Source of the DNA: Lachnospiraceae bacterium
GTDB lineage: Bacteria > Bacillota > Clostridia > Lachnospirales > Lachnospiraceae
Length of the DNA stretch: 64,000 nt
Reading direction: 5' to 3'
Assembly: GCA_017431515.1 (NCBI GenBank)
Contig: JAFRKV010000038.1
Location: forward strand, 186,001 to 250,000
Shown piece after piece: positions 44,158 to 52,093 of this stretch. The translations under genes and the position numbers were made by a program. The notes beneath the pieces are model-generated. The model made no database searches and had not been told where the DNA came from. It saw only the letters and a program-made list of their open reading frames with translations. Numbering within the stretch: position 1 is the stretch's first letter; each line of letters begins with the position of its first letter.

Positions 44158-45903
44158 ATGAAACGACTGTTCCCTTATTTATCTGCCTATCGAAAGGAAT
44201 GTGTTTTAGCACCGCTGTTCAAAATGCTCGAAGCGGTCTTCGAGCTTTTTGTGCCTTTGGTGGTGGCGTCCATCATTGACCGCGGCATCGCCGATCAGGA
44301 TGTCTCCTTTATCCTTTCCCGCGGCGGGATTCTGTTTCTCCTTGCGCTGGCCGGCATGGGCTGGGCGATCACGGCGCAATACTTTGCGGCCAAAGCTGCC
44401 ACCGGATTTGCGTCTCGCCTGCGGCAGGCGCTTTTTTCTCATGTACAGTCCCTTTCTTTTGCCGATCTGGACCGGATCGGCACCAGCACCCTGATTACAC
44501 GCGCCACATCGGATATCTTAAAGACGCAGAACGCAGTGAATCTTTTTCTGCGTCTGTTTTTGCGTTCGCCCTTTATTGTGGGCGGCGCCGTCATTATGGC
44601 GTTTCTTGTGGATCCGAAGACAGCGGTGGTGTTTGTGGTGGTCATTCCGCTGCTGTTTGTGGTGGTGTTCCTCTTTATGAGGCTGACAGCACCGCTTTAT
44701 CAAAAAGTGCAGGAAAAACTGGATGACCTGACGCTTGCGACAAAGGAGGCGCTTGGCGGCGGCCGCGTGATCCGGGCGTTCCGTCGTGAGGAGACGGAAG
44801 AGGAAGCGTTTGCAAAAAAGAATGAGGAGCATTACCGGCTTCAGCTCCTGGCGGGGCGGATCTCATCTTTGACGAATCCTGTGACGCTGGTGATCGTGAA
44901 CGCGGGGACCATGGCAATCCTTTGGATCGGCGGCTGGCAGGTGAATGACGGCGTGATGACCCAGGGGCAGGTGGTGGCTCTCGTGAATTATATGGCGCAG
45001 ATCCTTGTGGAGCTTGTGAAACTCGCGAACCTGATCGTAACGCTGGCAAAGGGCATGGCCAGCGCAAACCGCGTGGCGGATGTGCTGGCGATCGTTCCGT
45101 CACAGGAAAAGGAAGGGATTTCGGACACGGGCGTTGCTCAGGAGACAGGAGATGCCAAGGTGGCGTTCTCCCATGTTTCCTTCCGGTATCCGGATGCGGC
45201 GGAGGATACGCTGACCGACATTGATTTCTGTGCAAATGCCGGAGAGACCATCGGGATCATCGGCGGCACCGGCGCCGGGAAATCGACTGTGGCGCAGCTG
45301 ATCCCGCGGTTTTATGATGCCACCGGCGGCAGGATTCTGGTGGACGGGAAAAATGCCCTTTCGTTTCCGCTTGCCGCGCTGCGCCGGAAGGTCGGCGTGG
45401 TGCCGCAGCATGCGGTGTTGTTTCAGGGGACGATCCGGGAGAATCTGTTATTCGGAAACGAGGAAGCCACGGATGAGGAATTATGGGAAGCACTCTCCAT
45501 CGCGCAGGCGGCAGAGTTTGTGCGGCAAAAGGAGGGTGGCCTGGATTTTGCAGTCGCTGAAGGCGGTGCGAACCTGTCCGGCGGCCAACGGCAGCGACTG
45601 ACCATCGCAAGGGCATTGGCGCGGAAACCGGAGATCCTGATTCTGGATGATGCCATGTCCGCATTGGATTTTGCGACGGAAGCGGCGCTTCGCAAGTCGC
45701 TTGCCGCCCTCACACCGCAGCCGGTGACATTTCTGGTCTCCCAGCGCATCTCTTCACTGACAGGCGCTGACCGGATCCTGGTGCTGGATGACGGCGCGCT
45801 CATAGCGCAGGGAAGCCATGAGGCGCTGCTTGCATCCTGCAGTCTGTATCGGGAGATCTGTGAATCCCAAATGGAGGAGCCGAAGGGGGGTGACCTGCCA
45901 TGA
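44158..45903 (+). CDS. Heterodimeric ABC exporter, degenerate-site subunit
   Basis: A 581-residue half-transporter: six-helix type IV exporter domain (about 15-310), then the nucleotide-binding domain with Walker A IGGTGAGKST, signature LSGGQRQRL and Walker B ILILDDAMSALD. The residue after the Walker B Asp is Asp, not the catalytic Glu, as in the degenerate half of heterodimeric exporters (BmrC/LmrC/TM287 type). The partner is encoded directly downstream with a 4-base overlap. The substrate is unknown; drugs or lipids are typical for the group. Confidence 0.93.
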   Translation: MKRLFPYLSAYRKECVLAPLFKMLEAVFELFVPLVVASIIDRGIADQDVSFILSRGGILFLLALAGMGWAITAQYFAAKAATGFASRLRQALFSHVQSLSFADLDRIGTSTLITRATSDILKTQNAVNLFLRLFLRSPFIVGGAVIMAFLVDPKTAVVFVVVIPLLFVVVFLFMRLTAPLYQKVQEKLDDLTLATKEALGGGRVIRAFRREETEEEAFAKKNEEHYRLQLLAGRISSLTNPVTLVIVNAGTMAILWIGGWQVNDGVMTQGQVVALVNYMAQILVELVKLANLIVTLAKGMASANRVADVLAIVPSQEKEGISDTGVAQETGDAKVAFSHVSFRYPDAAEDTLTDIDFCANAGETIGIIGGTGAGKSTVAQLIPRFYDATGGRILVDGKNALSFPLAALRRKVGVVPQHAVLFQGTIRENLLFGNEEATDEELWEALSIAQAAEFVRQKEGGLDFAVAEGGANLSGGQRQRLTIARALARKPEILILDDAMSALDFATEAALRKSLAALTPQPVTFLVSQRISSLTGADRILVLDDGALIAQGSHEALLASCSLYREICESQMEEPKGGDLP

Positions 45904-47636
45904 GACGTAAGGAAACACTCCGCGCGTTACTGCATGATCTTTCCGGGTATCTGCCACTGGTGCTGTTGTCTTTGGGTCTGGCCGCCCTGTCCGTGGCATC
46001 CCTGCTCTATCTCCCCATTTTGACCGGAAACGCGGTTGATCTGATCATCGGACGCGATCATGTGGACTTTGACGAGCTATTTGCCATACTCCGCCGCATG
46101 GGCGTGACGATCATAGCGGCCGCGCTGTTCCAGTGGCTGCAGAATGTCTGTAACAACAGGATCACCTACGGGGTGGTGCGTTCCATGCGCGCGAATGTTT
46201 ACCGGAAGCTGATGTCGCTGCCGCTTTCCTATGCGGATACCCACGCCCACGGAGACCTGGTCAGCCGGCAGATCTCCGACATTGATCAGCTGGCGGACGG
46301 GCTTCTGATGGGATTTACGCAGCTTTTTTCCGGTGCGCTGACCATCGCGGGGACTCTGTTTTTCATGTTCCGGGAGTATGCATGGATTGCGCTGGTCGTT
46401 GTGATTTTGACGCCCCTTTCCATGGTGACGGCACGTTTCATTTCCCGGTACTCTTACCGGATGTTTACACTGCAGTCTGAGGCGAGGGGGGCCCAGACGG
46501 CGTTGATCCATGAGATGATTACCCACCAGAAGGTGGTACAGGCATTCGGACAGGAAGAAAAGGTGCAGGCGCGGTTTGACGGCATGAATGAAAAGGTGGA
46601 GCAGTATTCCCTGAAGGCAGTGTTTGCATCTTCCCTGACGAATCCGACGACCAGGTTTGTCAACTATCTCGTGTATGCCGCGGTGGCAGTGGCAGGGGCG
46701 ATCCTTGTGATCAAGAACCCGACGTTTACGGCCGGGTCGCTGACCGCGTTTCTCGCCTATGCGAACCAATATACCAAGCCCTTCAATGAGATCTCGGGGG
46801 TATTGACGGAACTTCAGAACGCATTTGCCTGCGCGGCGAGAGTGTATGAACTGCTGGGAGAACAGAACGAGACGGAGAATGCGCTGTCACCGTCAGAGCG
46901 GACGCCATTTGACGGACGCGTTGCCTTTGAAAACGTCTCCTTCTCCTATGTGCCGGAGCAGAAGCTGATCGAAGATCTGAATCTGCCTGTGACACCGGGG
47001 CAGCGGGTCGCCATTGTCGGCCCCACCGGCAGCGGCAAGACGACACTGATCAATCTTCTGATGCGCTTTTACGAGGTGGATCACGGGGATATCAAGGTCA
47101 GCGGCCGGAGCATCTATGTGATGCCGAGAAAGGAAGTGAGAAGCGGCTTCGGAATGGTGCTGCAGGAGACCTGGCTTCGCCACGGGACGATCCGTGACAA
47201 CATCGCCTTCGGGAAACCGGATGCGACGGAGGAGGAGATCATCCATGCTGCGAAGGAAGCCCACGCACACAGTTTTATCCGGCGCCTGCCGCAAGGGTAT
47301 GACACCGTCATCGGCGAAGACGGCGGCACCCTTTCCGAAGGGCAGAAGCAGCTTCTTTGCATCGCCCGAGTGATGCTGATCCTGCCGCCGATGCTGATTC
47401 TGGATGAAGCCACCAGCTCCATTGATACGCGCACGGAACTTGCGGTGCAGGATGCTTTCCTCAAGATGATGGAAGGCCATACCAGCTTTATCGTTGCGCA
47501 CCGCCTCTCCACGATCCGTTCCGCCGACATCATCCTCGTCATGAGGGACGGCCACATCGTCGAGCAGGGAAGCCACGCCGAGCTCCTTGCAAAACGCGGG
47601 TTCTATGCTGCACTCTACGAAAGTCAGTTTGGATAG
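45900..47636 (+). CDS. Heterodimeric ABC exporter, consensus-site subunit
   Basis: A 578-residue half-transporter with six membrane helices and a nucleotide-binding domain: Walker [11 protein letters not shown], signature TLSEGQKQLL (Gly to Glu change) and Walker B MLILDEATSSID with the catalytic Glu. With the preceding subunit this gives one consensus ATP site (this Walker A/B with the partner LSGGQ) and one degenerate site (partner Asp with this LSEGQ). The asymmetry strongly supports a heterodimer. The tRNA-Trp promoter starts two bases after its stop. Confidence 0.93.
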   Translation: MRRKETLRALLHDLSGYLPLVLLSLGLAALSVASLLYLPILTGNAVDLIIGRDHVDFDELFAILRRMGVTIIAAALFQWLQNVCNNRITYGVVRSMRANVYRKLMSLPLSYADTHAHGDLVSRQISDIDQLADGLLMGFTQLFSGALTIAGTLFFMFREYAWIALVVVILTPLSMVTARFISRYSYRMFTLQSEARGAQTALIHEMITHQKVVQAFGQEEKVQARFDGMNEKVEQYSLKAVFASSLTNPTTRFVNYLVYAAVAVAGAILVIKNPTFTAGSLTAFLAYANQYTKPFNEISGVLTELQNAFACAARVYELLGEQNETENALSPSERTPFDGRVAFENVSFSYVPEQKLIEDLNLPVTPGQRVAIVGPTGSGKTTLINLLMRFYEVDHGDIKVSGRSIYVMPRKEVRSGFGMVLQETWLRHGTIRDNIAFGKPDATEEEIIHAAKEAHAHSFIRRLPQGYDTVIGEDGGTLSEGQKQLLCIARVMLILPPMLILDEATSSIDTRTELAVQDAFLKMMEGHTSFIVAHRLSTIRSADIILVMRDGHIVEQGSHAELLAKRGFYAALYESQFG

Positions 47637-47637
47637 T

Positions 47638-47666
47638 TTGACAACGCTCCGGAAACATGCTATAGT
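47638..47666 (+). promoter_or_regulatory. Promoter of tRNA-Trp
   Basis: A consensus TTGACA at 47638-47643 and TATAGT at 47661-47666 with 17-base spacing, 15 bases before the tRNA. Confidence 0.88.
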
Positions 47667-47681
47667 ACCTAAAGTTGTCAA

Positions 47682-47752
47682 AGGGGAATCATACAGTGGT
47701 AGTATGACGGTCTCCAAAACCGTTCACGGGGGTTCGAACCCCTCTTCCCCTG
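47682..47752 (+). tRNA. tRNA-Trp (anticodon CCA)
   Basis: A cloverleaf with acceptor AGGGGAA/TTCCCCT, short D arm ATAC/GTAT, anticodon stem ACGGT/ACCGT around CTCCAAA (anticodon CCA) and T arm CGGGG/CCCCT with TTCGAAC. Discriminator G; CCA is not encoded. It has its own promoter and terminator, so it is a single-gene transcript. Confidence 0.95.
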
Positions 47753-47759
47753 CTAAAAA

Positions 47760-47788
47760 AGCACCTGCCGATTCGGCAGGTGCTTTTT
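47760..47788 (+). terminator. Rho-independent terminator of tRNA-Trp
   Basis: Arms GCACCTGCC (47761-47769) and GGCAGGTGC (47775-47783), loop GATTC, preceded by A7 and followed by T5. It can work in both directions. Confidence 0.9.
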
Positions 47789-47826
47789 GCTATGTCGTGA
47801 CAATCCAACAGACGGCTCCCTTAAGA

Positions 47827-47961
47827 TCAGCCGTTCATTTTTTTGTATTCTTCCTGTAGGCGCTGCTTCTCGTCCTCCGGCAGCTGTGCATAAATCTCTC
47901 GAGCCATCTCATAGGTCTGTGCCAGCCTTTTGACCGCAAAAAGCCACAGCTCAAAATCCAT
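47827..47961 (-). CDS. Small protein of 44 residues, unknown function
   Basis: On the - strand, AGGAGG lies 8 bases before ATG 47961. The frame encodes MDFELWLFAVKRLAQTYEMA and continues as an amphipathic, Gln/Glu/Lys-rich helix to a TGA at 47827-47829. It is downstream of another small gene (17 bases between), so the two form a bicistron. I recognise no family. The strong ribosome site and the matching arrangement of its neighbour support translation. Confidence 0.6.
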   Translation of the reverse strand: MDFELWLFAVKRLAQTYEMAREIYAQLPEDEKQRLQEEYKKMNG

Positions 47962-47978
47962 GCGTGTTTCCTCCTGTG

Positions 47979-48134
47979 TTATCCGTTCTGGCAGAGCTGC
48001 TTCATCATACGACGGTTACGGTAGTCCATGATGGAAATGATCTTGGAAGACCTGTTTTCCCGGTCGAAATTGATGAGACTCTCCATCCCGCGCAGGATGC
48101 CAACAAACAACAAAGAAATGAAAATTCCTTTCAT
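47979..48134 (-). CDS. Small protein of 51 residues with N-terminal hydrophobic segment
   Basis: On the - strand, GGGAGG lies 8 bases before ATG 48134. The product starts MKGIFISLLFVGILRGMESL, a short hydrophobic helix that could anchor it in the membrane, followed by a basic tail (DYRNRRMMKQLCQNG). It is the first gene of a two-gene unit; its stop is 17 bases before the next start. Promoter on the same strand at 48230-48258. An inverted repeat lies in the predicted 5' leader. No family is recognised. Confidence 0.6.
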   Translation of the reverse strand: MKGIFISLLFVGILRGMESLINFDRENRSSKIISIMDYRNRRMMKQLCQNG

Positions 48135-48168
48135 ACGCCAGCCCTCCCGGCTATTTTATTTACTGTTA

Positions 48169-48206
48169 AGGTCACAATGTCACTTCGTGACATGTGACTT
48201 TTGACC
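48169..48206. repeat. Palindrome, exact inverted copy of 25567-25604
   Basis: A 38-base imperfect palindrome (core TGTCAC-TTC-GTGACA) identical, in opposite orientation, to the element at 25567-25604. It lies between the - strand promoter at 48230-48258 and the 51-residue protein gene, so it would be in the leader RNA as a hairpin. Confidence 0.9.
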
Positions 48207-48229
48207 TCATTGCTTTCTTTTTCATATAC

Positions 48230-48258
48230 ATTTTAGCACATTTGTAGTCCTGCGACAA
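48230..48258 (-). promoter_or_regulatory. Probable promoter for small-protein pair
   Basis: On the - strand, TTGTCG (48253-48258) and TAAAAT (48230-48235) with 17-base spacing, about 95 bases before ATG 48134. Confidence 0.55.
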
Positions 48259-48314
48259 GTAAAAAAGCGCGTGAATTTGGCCTTCACAGGTATTGTGCTT
48301 TTTGAAAATTCCTC

Positions 48315-48343
48315 TTGCATCCATCTACAACATATTGTATATT
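48315..48343 (+). promoter_or_regulatory. Promoter for Cys-rich peptide gene
   Basis: TTGCAT at 48315-48320 and TATATT at 48338-48343 with 17-base spacing. The leader (to 48416) holds a bulged hairpin around GGTGA..TCACC (48377-48399) just before the ribosome site. Confidence 0.65.
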
Positions 48344-48416
48344 TATAAATGTGGGTAAAAACGCAGGATGCCGGGCGGTGAGATTCCCCCGGGATCACCA
48401 TTGGAGGAGGATGGTT

Positions 48417-48599
48417 ATGTCAGCAATTCAAATGGATGAAGTGATGCTTGAGGGGGCATGCGGAGGAGATGCAGAGGAGATTGTGCGCTGCCAGTGCCAG
48501 ATCGAAACGGCTCCGAACCGTTGCGCCAATGCAAACCAGTGTCTGTACTATGCTTATTATAAGTGCAGGGAACGGTTCATCGTATCCAACGCTTCCTAA
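48417..48599 (+). CDS. Cys-rich 60-residue peptide, unknown function
   Basis: A 60-residue peptide starting MSAIQMDEVMLEGACGGDAE, with six Cys at 15, 25, 27, 36, 42 and 50. GGAGGAGG lies 6 bases before ATG 48417; ATG 48411 in the same frame is too close to it. There is no signal peptide. The Cys spacing does not match the SCIFF family or ferredoxins known to me. Metal binding or a modified-peptide precursor are both possible, but no modifying enzyme is adjacent. It has its own promoter, and a perfect hairpin overlaps its stop. polA lies downstream. Confidence 0.65.
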   Translation: MSAIQMDEVMLEGACGGDAEEIVRCQCQIETAPNRCANANQCLYYAYYKCRERFIVSNAS

Positions 48600-48628
48600 G
48601 GAAAGACTGATGTTATCAGTCTTTCCTT
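48598..48628 (+). terminator. Perfect hairpin at end of Cys-rich peptide gene
   Basis: Arms of 14 bases (AAGGAAAGACTGAT, 48598-48611; complement at 48615-48628) with a GTT loop, starting inside the stop codon. No T run follows, so it may be an RNA-stabilising hairpin rather than a simple terminator. Confidence 0.6.
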
Positions 48629-48639
48629 AGCTACTCCGC

Positions 48640-48771
48640 AGGGATGCGCAGAAATTCGCAGACGAAAACGCTTCGCGTTGCGAATTTCGCGCAGGAAACG
48701 CTTTCGTCAGCGTTTCCATAAGAGAATCGCTAAACATACAGGCGAAGCGCAGTCTTTTCTGACTGCGCTTC
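48640..48771. repeat. Cluster of intergenic palindromes before polA
   Basis: Three inverted repeats: a bulged one at 48651-48688 (GAAATTCGCA..AACGC-TTC-GCGTT..GCGAATTTC), GGAAACGCT/AGCGTTTCC at about 48694-48717, and GAAGCGCAGTC/GACTGCGCTTC (48744-48754, 48761-48771; loop TTTTCT). The last could end upstream transcripts or lie in the polA leader. The TTC-capped core resembles the elements at 22706, 25567 and 48169. Confidence 0.7.
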
Positions 48772-48804
48772 TGATATATCAGGGTATATAAAGGAAAAAG
48801 AAAC

Positions 48805-51444
48805 ATGGGTCAGGACAAGATCGTACTGATTGACGGGCACAGCATCATGCATCGCGCGTTTTACGGCGTGCCGGATCTGACAAACAGTGAAGGGACGCAT
48901 ACAAACGCCGTATACGGCTTTTTGAATATCCTGCTGAAGATTCTCGATGAGGAGCAGCCGGGATACCTTGCCGTGGCTTTTGACCTGCATGCGCCGACCT
49001 TCCGTCACCAGATGTATGCGGCATATAAAGGCACGCGGAAGCCCATGCCGCCGGAGCTGAAGGAGCAGATGCCGCTGATTCAGGAAATGCTTTCCGCCAT
49101 GCGGATTCCGATCTATACGAAGGAAGGGTATGAAGCAGATGATATTTTAGGGACCCTTTCCAGAGAGTGCGAGGAGCAGGGGCTGGAGGTGTCCGTCCTG
49201 TCCGGAGACCGGGATCTTTTGCAGCTCGCCTCTGACCGCACGCGGATCCGGATCCCGAAGACGAAACGCACCGGGACGGAGATCGAGGATTATTACGCTG
49301 CGGATGTGCAAAAGACCTACCAGGTGACCCCGTCGGAATTCATCGATCTGAAGGCGCTGATGGGGGACGCCAGCGACAATATTCCGGGCGTCAGAGGGAT
49401 CGGGGAAAAGACCGCTACCGGCATTATCGTGAAATTCCACAGTATCGAAAACGCATATGCCCACGTGGAGGAAGTGACGCCGCCGCGGGCCAGGGAGAAT
49501 CTCAAGACGGATTATGAGCAGGCCGTGATGAGCAAAACCCTTGCCACTATCGACCGGCATGCGCCGCTGCAGTTTGCCCTGTCCGATGCGGCGATCGGTG
49601 ATCTTTTTACGGAGGAAGCGTATCTTCTTTGCAAGAAGCTGGAATTGAAAACACTGCTTTCCCGTTTTGACGGGAATCCCATGGACAATGCCCCCGGGGA
49701 GGCGTTTTCCGTTGCGGATGGTGAAGCAGAGCAGGAAAAGGTCTTTGCAGCGCTGGATGCGGAAGATACCTTCGGATTTTATGTCGTTTCCGGCAAAGAG
49801 GGGCTGCTTGGCATCTCTTTTGCATGGCAGGATCAGGCCGTGTTTCTGCCGGCTGACGGAGCGGCTGCAGCGGATCAGCTGCTTGCGCGCGCCGACCGCC
49901 TTTTCGCAAGGGAGGGGATCTGCGCGGTGGCCCACGGGCTGAAGGAGCAGCTGCGCTTTTTGAAGGAGCGGCGGCCGGATCATTTCTTTGATACCAGGAT
50001 CGCCTATTATCTTTTGAATCCCCTGAAGAATGAATACCCCTACGAGGATCTCGGCAAGGACTATGCGGATCGCATGGTGCCATCCGCCTCGGATCTCCTG
50101 GGGAAGCTTCCGCCGGAAAAAGCGAAGACAGAGAAACCGGCAGAGTTTTTGCGCGCCGCGTGTTACCCGGCATTTCTTGCGCTTAAGTCAAAAGACAGAC
50201 TCCTTGCCGCCCTTCGGGAAAAAGGCATGGAACAGCTCTTTTTTGAGATCGAGATGCCGCTTTCCGTGACGTTGTTTGACATGGAGCAGATCGGCATCCG
50301 CATGGACAGCAGGATTCTGGAGGCCTACAGCGCGGAGCTGGCGGTCCGGATCGGAGAGCTTGAGCAAAAGATCTATGCCGCGGCGGGGGAGACTTTTAAT
50401 ATCAATTCTCCGAAGCAGCTGGGGGAGATCCTGTTTGAACGTCTGTCGCTTCCCAACGGCAAAAAAACCAAGACCGGTTATTCCACGGCTGCGGATGTCC
50501 TGGAAAAGCTTGCACCGGATCATCCGATCGTCTCCGATATTTTGGAATACCGCGCGCTGGCAAAACTGAAATCCACCTACGCGGACGGACTGCCGGCCTT
50601 TGTGGCGGAGGACGGCCGGATCCATTCGACCTTCCATCAGACCGTGACTGCGACGGGACGGATCAGCAGCGCCGATCCGAATCTGCAGAATATCCCGATC
50701 CGGACGGATCTGGGGCGGCAGATCCGGAAAGCGTTTCTGCCGGCGGAGGGGTTTGTATTTCTGGATGCGGATTATTCCCAGATCGAGCTGCGGGTGCTCG
50801 CCCATCTGTCCGGCGACGAGCATCTGATCGAGGCGTACCGCTCTGCCCAGGATATTCACAGGATGACGGCGTCTCAGGTGTTTCATGTGCCCTTTGAAGA
50901 GGTGACGCCTTTGCAGCGGCGGAATGCGAAGGCAGTCAATTTCGGGATCGTTTACGGGATCAGTTCCTTTGGGCTTTCCCAGGATCTGTCCATCTCCCGT
51001 AAAGAAGCGCAGGAATATATCGAACGGTATTTTGAAGTTTATCCTGTGATGCACCGGTATCTGCAGGATCTTGTGACACATGCGAAAGAAGAAGGCGTGG
51101 TGCGGACCATGTTCGGACGGATCCGTCCGGTGCCGGAGCTTTCCTCCAGCAATTTCATGCAGAGGCAGTTTGGCGAACGCGTGGCGATGAATTCTCCGAT
51201 CCAGGGTACCGCCGCCGACATCATCAAGATCGCCATGATCCGTGTCCATGACCGGCTTGCCGCGGAGGGGTTAAGGTCCCGGCTGGTGGTGCAGGTGCAT
51301 GATGAGCTGCTGATCGAGACGGCTGTGGAGGAGACGGAGACCGTGAAGCGGATCCTTGCTGAGGAAATGGAGCACGCGGCAGAGCTTTCCGTGCCGCTGG
51401 AGATCGATATGCATGAAGGAGAGGATTGGTACAGTGCCAAATAG
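48805..51444 (+). CDS. polA: DNA polymerase I
   Basis: An 879-residue family A polymerase. The N-terminal 5'-3' exonuclease has VLIDGHSIMHRAFYG, YEADDILGTL and LMGDASDNIPGV. The middle domain (about 300-450) has the 3'-5' exonuclease fold without its acidic metal ligands, so proofreading is probably lost, as in Bacillus-type Pol I. The polymerase part has motif A DADYSQIELRVLAHLSGDE, motif B RRNAKAVNFGIVYG and motif C VQVHDELLIE. Start ATG 48805 with AAAGGA ahead. It overlaps coaE by 11 bases. Confidence 0.97.
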   Translation: MGQDKIVLIDGHSIMHRAFYGVPDLTNSEGTHTNAVYGFLNILLKILDEEQPGYLAVAFDLHAPTFRHQMYAAYKGTRKPMPPELKEQMPLIQEMLSAMRIPIYTKEGYEADDILGTLSRECEEQGLEVSVLSGDRDLLQLASDRTRIRIPKTKRTGTEIEDYYAADVQKTYQVTPSEFIDLKALMGDASDNIPGVRGIGEKTATGIIVKFHSIENAYAHVEEVTPPRARENLKTDYEQAVMSKTLATIDRHAPLQFALSDAAIGDLFTEEAYLLCKKLELKTLLSRFDGNPMDNAPGEAFSVADGEAEQEKVFAALDAEDTFGFYVVSGKEGLLGISFAWQDQAVFLPADGAAAADQLLARADRLFAREGICAVAHGLKEQLRFLKERRPDHFFDTRIAYYLLNPLKNEYPYEDLGKDYADRMVPSASDLLGKLPPEKAKTEKPAEFLRAACYPAFLALKSKDRLLAALREKGMEQLFFEIEMPLSVTLFDMEQIGIRMDSRILEAYSAELAVRIGELEQKIYAAAGETFNINSPKQLGEILFERLSLPNGKKTKTGYSTAADVLEKLAPDHPIVSDILEYRALAKLKSTYADGLPAFVAEDGRIHSTFHQTVTATGRISSADPNLQNIPIRTDLGRQIRKAFLPAEGFVFLDADYSQIELRVLAHLSGDEHLIEAYRSAQDIHRMTASQVFHVPFEEVTPLQRRNAKAVNFGIVYGISSFGLSQDLSISRKEAQEYIERYFEVYPVMHRYLQDLVTHAKEEGVVRTMFGRIRPVPELSSSNFMQRQFGERVAMNSPIQGTAADIIKIAMIRVHDRLAAEGLRSRLVVQVHDELLIETAVEETETVKRILAEEMEHAAELSVPLEIDMHEGEDWYSAK

Positions 51445-52057
51445 AGGAATGCTTTTCATCGGGATCACAGGCGGCATCGGCGCGGGAAAGACGACGGTGA
51501 TCGAATACATTGCGTCCCACTATCCGGCGCGGATCCTGTCAGCGGATGAGATCGCAAAGGGTCTTTGCAGGCCGGGCGGCGCGTGCCATGAAGCTTTGCG
51601 GACCTCTTTTTCCGATGCCTCTTATTGGAATGAGGACGGTTCGATGAATCGCAAGACATTCACGGCGGAAGTTTTCTCCGATGAAGAGAAAAGAAATCGG
51701 CTGAACGCTATTGTGCATCCGGCGGTAAAAAGATATATTATAAAGGAGTTTGAAAAGGAAAAACAGACCGGAACGGCGGCGTATCTGATCCTGGAAGCGG
51801 CGCTTCTCGTGGAGGAGCATTACGACGAGATCTGCGACGAGCTGTGGTATGTCTATGCTTCCGAAGAGACAAGGCGGGAGCGTCTGATGAGGACGCGGGG
51901 ATACACAAGGGAGAAGGCGGATCAGATCATGAAAAGCCAGCTTCCGGAAAACCGCTTCCGGCATGTATGTGAGCGGGTGATCGACAATGACGGATCCGAG
52001 GAGGCGATGATCGCTTCGATCCGGAGAGTGTTTGATGAGGTCGGCCGATCGGCATAG
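51434..52057 (+). CDS. coaE: Dephospho-CoA kinase
   Basis: A 207-residue P-loop kinase: FIGITGGIGAGKTTV (Walker A), SADEIAKGL, AIVHPAVKRYI and LILEAALLVEE. It catalyses the last step of CoA synthesis. GTG 51434 is chosen because GGAGAGG is 9 bases ahead; ATG 51449 has its purine stretch too close. It overlaps the polA 3' end, the usual polA-coaE pairing in Firmicutes. Confidence 0.94.
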   Translation: MPNRGMLFIGITGGIGAGKTTVIEYIASHYPARILSADEIAKGLCRPGGACHEALRTSFSDASYWNEDGSMNRKTFTAEVFSDEEKRNRLNAIVHPAVKRYIIKEFEKEKQTGTAAYLILEAALLVEEHYDEICDELWYVYASEETRRERLMRTRGYTREKADQIMKSQLPENRFRHVCERVIDNDGSEEAMIASIRRVFDEVGRSA

Positions 52058-52093
52058 GAACGGGGTAAAAAAGCAATACGAGAGGGTTTCATC

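Noticed and set aside
47587..47859. A 90-codon frame on the + strand
   Set aside because: It runs through the end of the ABC gene, the tRNA-Trp and its terminator, and has no ribosome site or family.
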